This document shows, in pieces, positions 1 to 12,885 of a stretch of DNA of 64,000 nt. The position numbers and the translations under genes were made by a program. This DNA comes from Stictocephala bisonia (taxonomy: Eukaryota; Arthropoda; Insecta; Hemiptera; Membracidae): NCBI GenBank assembly GCA_035578905.1, contig JAQJVL010001106.1:62001-126000 (forward strand), written 5' to 3'. The notes under the pieces are model-generated. The model had not been told where the DNA came from, searched no databases, and saw only the letters and a list, made by a program, of their open reading frames with translations. The first letter of the stretch is position 1; each line of letters opens with the position of its first letter.

Positions 1-1399
1 ACGGAATTGTTTAACCATCCAATGTAACTCTTAGACAGAAACAACCTCTGACCTAACTTATATTGTCAATGCGCACCCAGCCAATGTATCATGACGCCAC
101 ACGCTGAGAACGATGTCAAAAATCTGGTTTCAGTTTAATCTAATTCAAGAGAAAAAAGAAGATAAATTCTATTCAGCGAGAGTTGAGAGTGAAAGCTCAC
201 TACAGCTAGTCTAACATAGGTAGTAGGCTAATTCGCAGGTGCTCACATGTTGCTATAATGATGAACTGTCCTTCCTGCCTGATTGGAGATGCCAATGAAT
301 CAGTCTTGTTGTAAATCAAGGGACACCCTTTTTTCATTGGCCAGCACCTTTGAGACAGGGGCAGGGCCTAATTCTCCCTGAATAGCTTATAAAATATTTT
401 TAGCTGATAATAAAACATTCCAGTATCCAATAGTATATTCAAGCATGGCCGCTTTTAAAGTAGGCTGCGGCGTTCTAATAGGCAACGCCATTTTCCATAT
501 CGTCCTGAGGCCTATGGATAGCATCTACTATACGGCTATACTGTTTAAGGGGCTCCCAAACAACTGACATTGCTCCCAAAAAAGGAACTAAAATCTGTAT
601 TGAATCAATATGACACTATTAAATAGAAAATGTGATTCTATTATTATATTGATCTTATTCCACTGGTGGTTCACTCTACAAACTTGGTTCTTGAAATGCA
701 CCTTTGCTTTTTTGTATTAGTTTTAAATTAGGAGTTGATTATTATGTATTTGTGGATATGTAGGCATATATTAATTTGCAATATTCTTTTCCGGCAAAAG
801 TACTTTAATCTTTGTTCATTGGAGTTTGTATTTGGGACGCTAATTTGATTTAAAGAGGCCTTATGTTTAATAACAAGTATGTCAATGATCTAACGTTTTA
901 GGAATTTAAAAAAAATCAGGACCATGATAATAATAGAAACTTGTATTGTGTAGCCCGACCGACCAAAGCGGTACTTAGTTTTTTTTCACCTCTGTTCTAT
1001 GTGCACCTCACTTCGAGGAAGTTAACATTCTAAACAACTGCCCGAACTGTGGCGCAGCCAACCGGAGATATACAACTGTTCAAGTCGTACAAGAACAAGT
1101 GTTATATATATAACTGATGCCAACAAAATGCCAATTAAATACTGCTAAAATACAAGATTTAAAATTTTATTTAATATATTCGGTTTGAATAATTCTATTT
1201 TTTTTCACTAAAGGTGAGCCCATGCCTCATGACCCTTTTAAGTTGAACATCAATGTACTGTTAAGCCACAATAGACAGCAGTAGAGTACCGTATATATCT
1301 AGCCCATGGTTTTTTGTAAGCTACCGTTATTTAAATTTATATAAAACCTGAGTTTTATACTTGGAAAACAATCCAAAAGCCATTAGATTATAATACAAG
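1..1399. other. AT-rich sequence, no gene recognised
   Basis: No reading frame of note and no recognisable repeat. Two modestly GC-richer patches (about 430-560 and 950-1090) are visible but match nothing I know. Confidence 0.5.
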
Positions 1400-1795
1400 T
1401 AAATTACAAGTGATCTATCGCAAAGCTCAATCCAATCTAACAAGCCATTTAACACCTGCCTCACTGATTCTATTTATGCTAACTAATCCCTCCATTAAAC
1501 AGCGCAAGGGGCACTCTGAATCTATGTGATCCATTGTTTGGATAGACTCCCTGCAATCACATGACTGATCTGTCAATCCCCATTTGTATTTCCAGTAGTT
1601 ATATCTGCCCACTCCAGTTCTAAACCAATTCAACAATGTCGAGGGAGGTTCATCACATCTACTGTGACATTGGATGGATTGTTCATAAGGGACTTGTTTT
1701 GTTTTAGATGTATAAAACATCATTTGTACTTGGTGTTGTACTCCTCTGAGAAAAAGTGGTGTTGGTGTATTTTTAAAAGTAGCTATACTAATTAG
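1400..1795 (-). pseudogene. Non-LTR retrotransposon fragment, C-terminal end of the ORF2 polyprotein
   Basis: The minus-strand frame at 1427-1723 carries a Cys/His-rich tail typical of the far C-terminus of many arthropod LINE polyproteins. It reads LLNWFRTGVGRYNYWKYKWG, then CDC, QTMDHI and ECPLR, followed by a terminal VKWLVRLD. In the family this segment follows the reverse transcriptase domain. The frame continues upstream to about 1790 but has no RT motifs, so this is an isolated 3' fragment. A more decayed relative lies at 50.48-51.66 kb on the same strand, where the order (RT then this tail) can still be followed. Expression is not expected. LINE origin is fairly sure, but the clade is not assigned. 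Confidence 0.65.
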
Positions 1796-2189
1796 GTTAG
1801 GACTATAACTCTGGAAAGTACGAGTATAAAAAAAAAAAAAACTGATAAAGGATGTGTAATAATCCCATTTTCGTCAAAAATGGACATGTAGTTCTATACC
1901 TTCGAGGTACAGAATTATTAGATAGATCAAGAAGAAACTTTCATCACAAACCCTATATCACGTGGCTATTAATTTTAATTATTTTTTCTGGTTCTGTGGT
2001 CAAAAACCTTGAGTTGCAAAAAATTCACCAAAAGTTTGGATGACTGCAGAAAGAGAATAAATTTATACCTCAAGCTAAATTTAAGGTAAAAAAAAAAAAA
2101 AAAAAAAAATACCCATTTGAAAAAAATTGTCAGCAGAAAATTATGACATTTCTAGTAATACTGTAAAAAAAATCTGCTCTTGCAATATT

Positions 2190-2645
2190 GAAACCACAAT
2201 TGCAATTAATAAATTCCTACTTAATATCTGGCATTATTCCAGACAGCTTAAAGGTTGCTAGAATCATACAAGTTTTATAAAAAGAAAATTCTAATGATCC
2301 TTCCTGTTACCGCCCTGTATCATTGCTTCCTACTTTTAAAAGATGTTTGAAAACGTTCATTCAATTAGTAGATGCAGCTCCTTCATAAACAACATAGTTT
2401 ACAATCAAGCAAAACGACCATTACATCTGGAATTGATTTTATTCACACAATTATAGATTAAGTATATATAAAGGGGACAAAGTGTTAAGAGGTTTTTTTA
2501 GATTTGACGAGGGTTTTTAAGAGTGTATTCCATCAAAAACTTAAATGATTTGAATCCCTTCTAATAAATGATACGTTCGTGATTTTATAATAAATTGAGA
2601 GAAATTAAGCATGGTTTTCCTCAGGGATCTGTCTGGGGAAATAGG
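2190..2645 (+). pseudogene. Decayed non-LTR retrotransposon reverse transcriptase fragment
   Basis: Pieces of an RT domain can be read across the three plus frames with many frameshifts and stops. In order they resemble SGIIPDSLKVARI, then a CYRPVSLLPTF-like block at about 2308-2338. Next come TSGIDFIHTIID near 2425-2457 and a degenerate palm block (about 2490-2520), and finally KHGFPQGSVWG at about 2607-2638, which corresponds to the conserved G-V-P-Q-G-S-V-L-G motif. The order and spacing fit fingers to palm of a LINE RT. The catalytic F/YADD box is missing because the fragment ends soon after PQGS. No intact frame remains. Confidence 0.6.
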
Positions 2646-4970
2646 GAAAAAAGAACTTGTATATAATCCTCATACCAAAAAAAGCATTAATTATAAACTA
2701 ATTAAAAAGAGAGGACTCGAACAGTTTTCGTGATTTAAAAATATTAACCGTAAATATATTTTTCATTTTTAAAACCGTTGTCAATATTGTGTCACTTTGA
2801 AGACTAACTAAGGAGCTATTTGCCATTTGGAGTCATGAAGTGGACTGTGCGAGGGCCATTTTGGGGTTTGTCCACCATTAGAAGTCATGTGAAGGGTCAA
2901 GTAGTGCATTTGTCAAGTATTTCCTTGGTGGATCTACCCACCCTAATACACGGCACCAGATAGATCCACCAACCCACCCCAGTACAATAAATGGATTTAT
3001 AGAGAAAAACTTTGAATGTATCATTAAATATCAATATACAATTTTTTTAAAGCTCAATGGATAAATAATTCTTTACTGTCACAAATTTACGTTTACAATA
3101 AATAGCATTGCTATTGAAACAGGTGACATTGTCAAATAAAAAATAAGACACGCAACAATAACTCAATGCTATTGGTCATACACTTAAAATGAAAATACTG
3201 CACCAGGTAACACAAGTAAATAAATGAATTAAAAGAAAATTAATAATATTTTAAGCACTTCGGTTTTTTTATATAACAATTGATTTAATTTATAATAAAT
3301 AATTCTTAACTGCAGAAATAATCAAAGGCCAATGAGGAATCAAAAACACAGATTATCAGTTAGTTATATATTTTTTGTAAATAAATAAAACACAACTTAT
3401 CTACTTATGAGACACATACCGTACATCTAAAACATGTTTCACAAGTATTGATCTGAGTATATGTATAAAAAAATCTAATGATACAACTTTTGTCTATACA
3501 AAATTTCTTTATTTACAAAATTTAAACAGCCAATAAAAGATCACAATGTTGTTGACCCCTTCTGTAAAATACTATATACATGAGGCCATTGGCTAAAAGG
3601 TGGGCTGTCATCTCTTACAACCTAATCTTCGGTAACAAGTCTTTGGTGGACACATTTACAACTCATGACAAAACATTTTTAATCTTCATATATTGTTTAA
3701 CTCTTGTCTTTTCAATACTTCATTGAAGTAATTGTAACATTTTCATAATAGATGTATTTTGATTTTTTTATACTAGGGAAAGGACTCAATTTAGTTTCAT
3801 TTTAAATTCTCTAATTAAAAAATATTTATTGTTTTGCACTGATATTTTTAAAACTATACAACACACAAAATGAATAAGATAAAGCATCACGGTAGTTGAC
3901 ATCTCAAACAAAAAGAATACACTGAGAGATAGGGTAACAGTGAAAGGGAAAGAGAGTTGTTTTAAACTCAAATGAAGTGGACATTTACTTCTGATAGTAG
4001 TGTTTACAGATAACAATTGAATGTTGAACACATTCTGTGCAGATAACACTGAAGGGCGTTGTAGTATCACTACACTATATGCGGCTGATGACTTTGGCTA
4101 CACAACATATTTATGCTATATGCTAGTGATACCTATAGGCGTTATTAATTATTTTTTATAATTACGGCCTATCATTACAAGTATAGATAATTTATATTCT
4201 TATTATAACTATGCTTAGTATAATTATAGTATTATAATTATTAGTAAGTATAATTATAGTATTCTATTAGTAAAATAATTGAATTTTTTCAGCATAGCCC
4301 AAGGGTATATCATTTTTCATTAGCAGTGAACATTTTAATACAGGAAATACATTTTTGTAATATAAGCTAGCTTATGTGGATAACTTACTTTTCACTTATC
4401 TCGAAACACATATTTGAAAATGTTAAGAAACTACGCATATTTTACAATTGTTAACTTTACTTATTAAGAATGTTTTGTCATGTTTAAAAAAATGCACTGA
4501 GTATTTGAATTCAACTTTAAAAGCCTGGGGTTAGCTGCTGTTATGAAAGCAATCAAGTTTCACTTCACTTAATCTAAATAACAACTACTTTAAACAAGCT
4601 GTCTTTTAAGACTATCTTTTGGTATTTTTACTAGAAGTAATTAAACAATTAGATGAGATCTGTCGCAGGGTGGCCTGGATCCTGTGACTTGGTCACAACC
4701 CTAAAGGTTATTTATATTGTGTTAAATCACCCCTTCCTAACTATTTATCATCTGATATACACTGTTGAATGTGATGTTATTCAAACATATTACACAGACA
4801 GGTACATATAAACCTGCCAGCAATGCAACTTATAAGGTAGTTAAAACTATAATGTATTATTTGCCAAGAAAGTTGACAAATTTCTTCAATTGTGTATTTG
4901 TCTATCTCTTAAATTAATAATTTTAAAAAAACCAACTTAAATTTATATACTTAGATTCGATTATCTAGAG
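2646..4970. other. AT-rich non-coding sequence
   Basis: No protein-like frame. A short perfect inverted repeat (TTGGTGGATCTA at 2925-2936, complement at 2961-2972) sits in a CCACCC-rich patch. A few short repeats of TATAATTATAGTATT occur at about 4215-4265. Nothing else was identified. Confidence 0.5.
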
Positions 4971-5243
4971 CAGGGATACTCACTATGCGGCCCTTGTAAT
5001 TTTTTAGAACTGCAATGACGAAGTGACAACTGCCTTGGTATTTTTATAAGCCAACAAAAAATGTTTATAATGGTTCGTCTTTGTTAAAATGCACTAAATA
5101 CAAAATTAATAGCAGAGACAGACAAAATACAAGCTAGAAAAAAAAAAAAAGAAAAAAAAACTGTTTGTATATGTACTTGCGGCCCTTAGATTATTTAGAG
5201 AAAAGTAATGAGGCTCTTCATGAAATCCTAGTGAGGGACCCTG
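4971..5243. mobile_element. Non-autonomous hAT-superfamily transposon with perfect 8-bp target duplication
   Basis: A 273-bp insertion starts CAGGGATACTCAC and ends with the imperfect inverse GTGAGGGACCCTG. Both subterminal regions carry the GCGGCCCTT motif common in Charlie-like hAT elements. It is flanked on both sides by the identical octamer ATCTAGAG (4963-4970 and 5244-5251), the 8-bp duplication expected for hAT. The interior is AT-rich with an A-rich run (about 5140-5160) and has no transposase, so it must have been moved in trans. Confidence 0.85.
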
Positions 5244-5251
5244 ATCTAGAG

Positions 5252-8200
5252 AATAGATTATATATGAACCTGTTAGTAAAAGTAACACATAAAAATAAAT
5301 CCACAACTTTTATATAGCACTTGACAAATTTGCAATGTAAAATCATGTAACGATTTGTCAATTTATGATATTTGTTTTAAATAATTGTTAAGTTACTATT
5401 ACAGTGAGTTAAAATTAGCTTATGCTCCTTGTATAATTATAAAATACTTTACTAACTACCACTACTTAGTATCAAAAAAATATATCTTAAAGCTTTTTAT
5501 TTAAAAATGATAATATTTACATTTACACGTTATTAATAAAACATATTAAGCAGAATTATTACACAAAATCTACACAGCATGTCCCTCTTTGAGCAAATGC
5601 ATGGTCAAATGTTGCCAGGCACTGTGATCTCTGTAACTGGAGGGGTGGTCAAGCAAAGTAGAAACTGTTCTTAATCACATAATGAGATCTAATATCACAA
5701 ACTATATGGGACAAAGTGACATTCATTACGTCTAATTGAGTATTTTCTGTAATAAATTTACATACAGTCTCTATTACCAAATTATTTATTCACTATTTTA
5801 CTTAACTAATATACAAACCAAAATCAAAGAAATGTGTAAAATCAGACTTAAATTATTTCTTATTTTATTTAAAGTTATTGTAGTTAGGATAGTTATAGTT
5901 AACAGGTGTTCAAATCTGACTATAGTGCTGTTTCAGAAAGCATATGTCAAACAGTAAATCGCCAGCCTTGCTGACCAATAGCTGCACGGTGCATGCACAA
6001 TGTAAAACGGCACCAGCGTTTATTAGCACCTGTTTTGTGTGGATTGATGTCAGTATAAAATTGAGATGACGATTTTTTTTTGCCTTAGTTTTACAAATAC
6101 AAATTAATGAATAGTCAAGTGAGCATCCCTTGAATGTTTGCACAGCGGTCTGTACTATTGTACCTGATGATTTACTTCCACTGATGACATACAAACTGGG
6201 ATATGAGTGTCGGTGGAATGACCACTGACACAAACAACCTCCATCTACCACTCACACTAAACCTGTTTTCGATGTATTCTTGAAAAAAGGCACAAGTGCT
6301 GTTAAACATCAGGCCACTTACTTTAGAACCAATAACATATTGTAATAGGTTATCATGGATTTGTACTACTATCTAAAGTAGAAGGCTATTTGCTTTAGAT
6401 TTGTAATTGCACGGTTATTAAATAAAAATAAAAAAACAAACACTGGATTTGTGATCAGCGACTTATGATTTTCATTAGATAATGAATGATACATATAAAT
6501 ATATTTATGAACTTGGAGAAAAAAGTATAGTATTTTATAATGAACAAAAGACAAAGTACAAGTATGGCCAATACCTATACTCAGAATAATGTATAAAGGA
6601 AATACTACAATGAAATAAGAACTATTATTTAAAACTGTACATACAAACCTATAGTTAATAGCCTAATATTGGCATAGCATTTTTAAATAAACCAACCAAA
6701 GAAGGTTTGTCATATAACTAGGTTTGACCAAATAAATGTTCAAAAAAAAAAATACTAGTATTAATTAAAGCCAGAGATAAATCAGTACAATATTGGATAA
6801 CAGAGAAGAATGTGTGACTATGTCCGCCAACATTTTACGTAAACAAGTGAATCAGAGGAGCTGATAACAGAATACATTTTAACAAAACAGCCTATACCTA
6901 TTGAAGCACATTGTATTATGTGATCACCCTCCTAGGTCCCCGCCTGCACACTGTGACAGTTGTAATATATGATGACATATAACATTGTCTTGTGTGATGT
7001 AAATTATCTAGTCAGGTAATTCTGCTGATGCCCCATCTCTATTTTAAAATTATATGATTAGGAGAACAGTATCTTACCCTTTGTCAGATCAATAATAAAC
7101 TGGAATTAATTCATAATAGATAGCACAACAAATAGCAAAGGAGTTTAAACATTTTCTTTAAAACTTATAGAATTTATAAATTTAAAAAACATGTTAATTA
7201 CATATTTTAAGTTCAGTAACATGATGTCTCACTTTCACTAATGGATATATGAAAGGTGGTAGACTATATTACTACGCTAGGAAACAAAAACAATACCAGA
7301 CACAGAACTCCTTTCGCCTTGCAGCCTCACTCAACCCTTCTTTAACACAGTTGTTAAGACGTTGACATTTTAACATCAAGTGTAAAAAATAATGTGAGAG
7401 AACAGTGGGAAATATTAACCCTAAGCTTTGTAAGTATTTATGAGTGAGAAGGTTAACTTTGCTTTAATCACAGTAATGCTAATTTAGTTATGGTGAAACT
7501 TCCTGAAAAAAGCTCCTTTTATTAGATGGTATTGTAATTTACACTTTTAATTTCCACTTTTAATTTCATTATTATGTAAAAATAGAAGCTTTGATAGTGT
7601 GACAGATTTGTAACTTTACTATGGATGCTAAAAAAGAACGTGGAGTTAGCCAACTTGCTTTTGTATCAAGTAATCAAAAAGAAAGAATGGCTGGCTTGTC
7701 TTATTACTGCACTAAGTCAGCTGCTTGTTTGATGATTGTAAAACAGGACCTATTCTATTTTATCTGATGAAAGTTATAATAGAAGCAAAAAGCCTACGTC
7801 GGGATTGTCAAAATTGGAAAATATATCAGGCATTAAAATGTAATAAACATTTTAAATGTCTAGTAATTGTTGAAATAAAAATGGAAACCATTCATTTTAA
7901 TGCTATGCCCAGGATGGAATTTACATATTAATATTTGTTTGTTTATTAACATACAAATAAATTAAAGTTGGTATTTAAATCGTTTGAAGATTTTTGTTGT
8001 TACTGTTGTTTAACTTTGCATACATGGCAGAGAAAATTGCAGAAGCAAAACTTTCACCTAGCCTAGAACCCAAATTAATTTCTTTTGAGCAAATCTTATA
8101 AGTTTTTAAATCTTTTTCATAAAAATGTTACGAGTAAGCAATTCATACAATAGTGAAATAGATTACTAGAGTTGTGTGACCACACCAAATGAATTGAATT

Positions 8201-10452
8201 AATGAAAGGGAATTCTCCCAATAAGTGTATATGGAGCATTTAATATGTTAAATATATATGTAGCTACCAACAAGTTTCAATAAAAACAAAAAATTGCTTG
8301 TAAACACTGCTAAAGAATACTGAAGATAATTTGTGCATTTCTTTGAACCACAAAGCAAATACTTTACTTATAATATTTACTAAATTTACTTCAATTATAA
8401 TAAAGGGAAGCATTTTAACTTAGTAGCTGTCACGTGTTTTAAACCCTAAAAATTTATAAAACTTATGCAAAATACAAAACATATTTATTAATTTTAACAA
8501 AAATTATGAGTGCAAGAAGAGGGAGCTGTATGACACTCAAAAGTGCGAGGTTTACATGAGAGAATATGAGGGTTTGTACATTATTCCATATCTTTTTACT
8601 GGCTGTAGCAATTACAACAGTTACATATTGGGCTTGGCGTTGGAACACTTTAAGTAAGACTTTTGGTACATTTTTCTATAAATATTAATACTACTTAGTG
8701 TTTGTTTGTTTAGACCTATGGATATATTAAATAAACTATATTTGTAGTACTTTATTCTACATTAGGACTTAGAACTCAAGTTCATTTTTTTATCTAAGCC
8801 AGTTTGTTAGAAAAACTTGAACTCAAACTCATCGCTAAATTAAATAATTTGTGATGTTAATTTTTTGTTTTTAAATTAAAACTAAATTATATAATATTTA
8901 AGATTGGCCTTTTTTTATGACTGGTAATTTATAAATAATTAAACTGTAGTATGTTAATGTAATTTACTACTAATGTATAAAACACATAGTGTTCAATAGC
9001 TTTTTTTGCTTTTTTCTGAGATGAATAATGAGAAGAAAATTATAAATCTCAACCAGCTAAGTTCAACTGAATATTTTTCAGTTAATTTTGATTGAATTAC
9101 TTTCAAACCTGAAGAGTTGTGATGTTATTAGATTTGTTTTGTTTATTTATTCTACTGAGATTTTGTTTTATAACACTTAGTATCATCAATTTTATTTTTA
9201 TTAAAAATTTGTCAATTTGGCATATATGGCAGTTTTGTACAGCGTTAAATAAACGTATTAAAATAAAAACATAAAACATGTGATGTGCATTGAAAGAGGT
9301 ATTATTCTTTAGACCAACAATTTTATATATTATTCTTAAAGGGTATCAACTTAAACATTATTATTTCCGTAAATAAATATATCTCTATAAATATTTATAT
9401 ATACAATATAGTTTTACAGTCACAAGTGTACACTTTTACAACTAATTCTTTGTACAGATAGAAGTCTCTACATAAAACGACAATCTTTTCAAATATCCAT
9501 TAGCCTCAAAGTACAAATTAAAAATATTAAATTTAGGCCTCTTATCCACATTCCGACATATATTTTGGTCTACAAAGTTTACTAACAAAAACAATAAAAA
9601 TATGCAAAAAACTGGCTAACATTTGGCACAAAACAGCAAATTTGAGTAGAAAATGAGCAAGCTTTTGGAAAACAACACATTAGCTGAGCCTGCAGCAATG
9701 CAAACAAGCAAACACCCAGCAACACAGTCTTAGCTAAACATCACAATTGGGAGAAGTGGATCCAGTTGCATTCAGCGTCAACACATTCCTCAACATTTAT
9801 AGCAAATTAATGGTGATAATGTTGCTTATTTTTAAATTGTATAAATTTAGAGTGTCTGTTCCCCTACATTTTAAATGTTTAATAAAAAGTCTTGTTGTTT
9901 TGTGTAAAATTTGTTTTGACATTGAAAACAAAATTGTACATATGAATTAGATGAATTGCACCTACTATGGGCATCTTTATCAAAGAAGTTGCTTAGATGA
10001 GTCGATGAGTGTGAAGTAGGTACAGACCTACTTTAACTATGCCAATAATGAAAGATTAAATAACAACAGTTCAGAAAGTTAAATAATCATAAAAACCCCT
10101 AACTAAAGAAAAAACACAAAGTATTAAATAAAACTTAAGTCGTTGGAGATATTTAACATGACAACTCGAGTTTGATATGATGTTTAAAACCAGAATTACA
10201 TATCAACAATGCTGAAAGTAGCTGAGATGTTACTTTCAGCAACAAAGATATGTAAGAATCAAATCTAATAGTGTTGTTAATTTTATTCACTAATTACATT
10301 GACACATTTGAAAACTGTAACATATATATTAATGACGTAATTCCAATCTACAGGCAACATGGTCTACTAGCGATGTTTCCACATAAAACAGTACTTGTAC
10401 TAATCATTATTCTGATGAGTTTAAATGTTATTCTGAAAGCTTTTAGTTTTTA
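5252..10452. other. AT-rich non-coding sequence downstream of the FRS2-like gene
   Basis: Only short, low-complexity frames without recognisable domains. A 49-codon frame starting at 7621 (MDAKKERGVSQLAFVS...) has no features that would support it as a gene. Part of the right side (about 9200-10450) could be long 3'UTR of the minus-strand gene if a distal poly(A) site is used. I see no way to decide from sequence alone. Confidence 0.4.
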
Positions 10453-10458
10453 TTTATT
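10453..10458 (-). terminator. Candidate poly(A) signal of the FRS2-like gene
   Basis: AATAAA on the minus strand (TTTATT on plus), about 310 nt downstream of the FRS2-like stop codon. It is the first canonical hexamer below the stop that I could find. Another lies at 10279-10284. In such AT-rich DNA chance hexamers are common, so this is only a candidate. Confidence 0.3.
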
Positions 10459-10764
10459 AAAACAAGATAATATAACATTATAATCAAATTTTAAAAGGAA
10501 ATTGTTTATAAATTGAAAAAAAATATGAATCTTGTAAATAAAACGAGTCCCTTAAGTGTTTAATAACCAAGACATAACAGTTTAAATAGTAACATTTTTT
10601 TAAGTAAAAAAAATAAAAAAAAAAAAAATGTGTAGTGTTTTTAATTGGTCCCTAAAGTATTTCAAATAATTCAACATATTTATACAATTTTAATAGTTTT
10701 TTAGGAACAGGCTGAAAACTTTGCTGGATCCACTATTTTGGAACTATTAATATTAAGGAATGAA

Positions 10765-11808
10765 TCATTCACTAAGAGAGGAGCTAAGCCTAGAGGCAAG
10801 CGGTGCCATTAATTCACTTATAGTAGAGTTGTGCCTTGTCCTACGCACTTCTTTCCCTTCTGTTGTATTAAGGTCACTTATCGTTGAGTTGTGGCGAGTC
10901 TTTCTTGATCCTTCATCCTCTAAAATGGAAGGGCAAGTGACAGAGCACAGAGCAACAGTCTTGTTGAAATCTATTGTAGCATAACCTTCTGAAGGCTTGT
11001 TGGGGGATTCAGGTGTAAGCGATAATGTCGACGTCAAAGTGACAGGTGAAATCGGTTGACCAGGTGGTCCAGCAAGAGAAGAAGAAGAAGAAGTTTGTTC
11101 AAGGTCTAGAAGAATGTAGTTTATCTGCTGAGGAGGTGGTGTGGATGGTTGTGTTACTGTACTCACTTGAAATGTGGGTTGGTATCGGTCTTTCCCCCTC
11201 AGACCTTCCAGTTCACCAGGCTCCAAATTGGCATAACAATGCCGCTCTTCTAGCTCCAAATCCAACTTGCATTGTGGTTTAGGTGGAGGTTCAACAGGTA
11301 TCATAGGTACTATTTCCTGACCCGGGATAACATTCATGTAAACAGGAGATGTAATGCTCTCCTCGGAAAGCTCAATTCCAGTGTTAGGTTCTTCAATATG
11401 TTGGGTTTCACTGTCAGAGTTGGGTGAAATGGGTACAATGTCAATATTGGCATACGTTGCAAGAGCCACTGGAAGAGGTGATTCTTTACACGGAGAGGAA
11501 TCTGTGATAGGTGTGTTGTTGCTATAGGAATGTGACAACACTTTGTGTTTTTCCTCCTTGCTTTCATGGCCCACAAAGTTGTTGTTTGATGGAGGAGGTG
11601 GTGGTGGGGGGGACGGGGAAGTTGTCATAGGGCTAAGAGGCCCATTGCTGCTGCTCCCAACACTGCCCAACCTCCCATTGTGAACAGAGAACCTATTACC
11701 ATTCTGTCTGAACTGCACTGGCGCAGGTTCTAGGTAGTTTCCTTCTATCTGCCGATTATTGAATTCTGTTGAATTGGAGACAGTGTCATCCCCAGGATTA
11801 TTTCGCAT
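10765..11808 (-). CDS. FRS2: FRS2/FRS3 orthologue, last coding exon (docking tail)
   Basis: FRS2 is a membrane-anchored adaptor that is phosphorylated by activated FGF receptors and then binds GRB2 and SHP2 to drive Ras/MAPK signalling. This exon encodes 347 residues, the unstructured tyrosine-docking tail. It opens at a good acceptor (TTTTGCAG, then ATGCGAAAT) in phase 0. Three YxN tyrosines fit GRB2 docking: YANI (about residue 220), YMNV (258) and YANL (293). INYILLDLEQ (332) and EGYATIDFNK (377) match the two human FRS2 SHP2-binding sites. SRKTRHNST near the end matches the human C-terminus. A proline run lies at about 165-176. Unusually the final motif is duplicated (RKTRHNSTISDL, then RRTRHNSTISEL). 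Residue numbers assume the exon joins given here. The assignment is strong. Exact vertebrate-type function in this animal is inferred. Confidence 0.92.
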   Translation of the reverse strand: MRNNPGDDTVSNSTEFNNRQIEGNYLEPAPVQFRQNGNRFSVHNGRLGSVGSSSNGPLSPMTTSPSPPPPPPPSNNNFVGHESKEEKHKVLSHSYSNNTPITDSSPCKESPLPVALATYANIDIVPISPNSDSETQHIEEPNTGIELSEESITSPVYMNVIPGQEIVPMIPVEPPPKPQCKLDLELEERHCYANLEPGELEGLRGKDRYQPTFQVSTVTQPSTPPPQQINYILLDLEQTSSSSSLAGPPGQPISPVTLTSTLSLTPESPNKPSEGYATIDFNKTVALCSVTCPSILEDEGSRKTRHNSTISDLNTTEGKEVRRTRHNSTISELMAPLASRLSSSLSE

Positions 11809-12329
11809 CTGCAAAATCAAACATTGTTTCAAACAAGATTTTCTAACTTATGCTGTGACATTCAGTCAAGCACAGTGCATTAGAAAATAATACTATAAAA
11901 ATAGAGTAAGGAATTTACCATATAAATTTGAATTAAAGTACAACTGAAAATTAGGCAAAGTTTAATTATATTTTAGTAAGAAACAAATCTGTTTTCAAAG
12001 ACATTCCTAGATATATTTAGAGTAGTATTAATCTTTCGTCAACTGTTTTAATAGATTTAAGATATTAAGAGTCGAAGGAACCCTTTTAAAGCATAACTGA
12101 AGATCATGCAAGTCCTTTCAAGAATCAATTTTGCCTTCTAATATTTGATTTTCAAAGGAAATGGTTAGACGTTTTTACAATAAACATATAACAACACAGG
12201 CAATGAGGGATCGGCTGCAAGACACCTCCTTAGGCTTTGTGTAACTTGGTATATTGTTACTTATACTTGAAGTTCTCTCAAATTCAATGATGCCCAAGAG
12301 GGTATTGACATGAAATTATCGCACCCTAC
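11809..12329. other. Intron sequence of the FRS2-like gene, nothing recognised
   Basis: Begins with the acceptor of the last exon. The remainder is AT-rich without frames or repeats that I can identify. Confidence 0.5.
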
Positions 12330-12885
12330 CATTCATCCTCTATTGGTTAAGTAGAGTGGCATGTTCTGTAATTAATGAAATGATTTCATAAAACATTTCA
12401 TTAAACAAGCCATAAGAAAGGTTTTTTTAAATCAGAAATTAAATTGACTGTATATTATTAGGTGCTTAATTTTATGATAGTCCAATTCAATTTTTATAAT
12501 ATTGGATTCCGGCCCCAGAAGCAGCGGTAGGCAAGGAACGAGGAAGAATATTATTTTAAAGGACGTCTTACATTCACTTGATGCAGGAATGACTCATCGG
12601 ACCCTCTATTAGTCAAGTAGAATTGTATGTTATGTTATTAATGAAATGATTTCATAGAACAATTCATGAAAAAGGGTTTTTAAATTATATATTATTGAAT
12701 TGATTTTTGGAGGCAAATTATTGGGTCCTTTATTGTACGATAGTACAGTTCAATTTTTATAATGTTGGACTTGGGCTCTAGAAGGGGCAGAAGTGAGGGG
12801 CGAGGAAGAGTATCATTGTAAAGGGCGTCTTACAAACATTCATTCAATGCAGGAACTCATCGGACCGCATCTATTAGTTTAGGCT
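12330..12885. repeat. Imperfect tandem duplication, about 266-bp unit
   Basis: Two diverged copies sit head to tail inside the FRS2-like intron. Shared blocks include CTCTATTnGTnAAGTAGA, ATTAATGAAATGATTTCATA (12371 and 12637, 266 bp apart), CAATTTTTATAATnTTGGA, CGAGGAAGA and TTGATGCAGGAA/TCAATGCAGGAA. A partial third start (GGACCGCATCTATTAG) lies near 12863. Each unit holds the palindromic GAAATGATTTC. Origin unknown. Confidence 0.7.

Noticed and set aside
5106..5306. Minus-strand frame with a phenylalanine run
   Set aside because: It crosses the hAT insertion and its A-rich stretch, so it is a low-complexity artefact.
7621..7770. 49-codon frame MDAKKERG... as a small gene
   Set aside because: No homology, splice context or composition distinguishes it from chance.
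10760..11282. Plus-strand frames over the FRS2-like last exon
   Set aside because: Antisense shadows. The minus-strand frame shows clear homology and splice signals.
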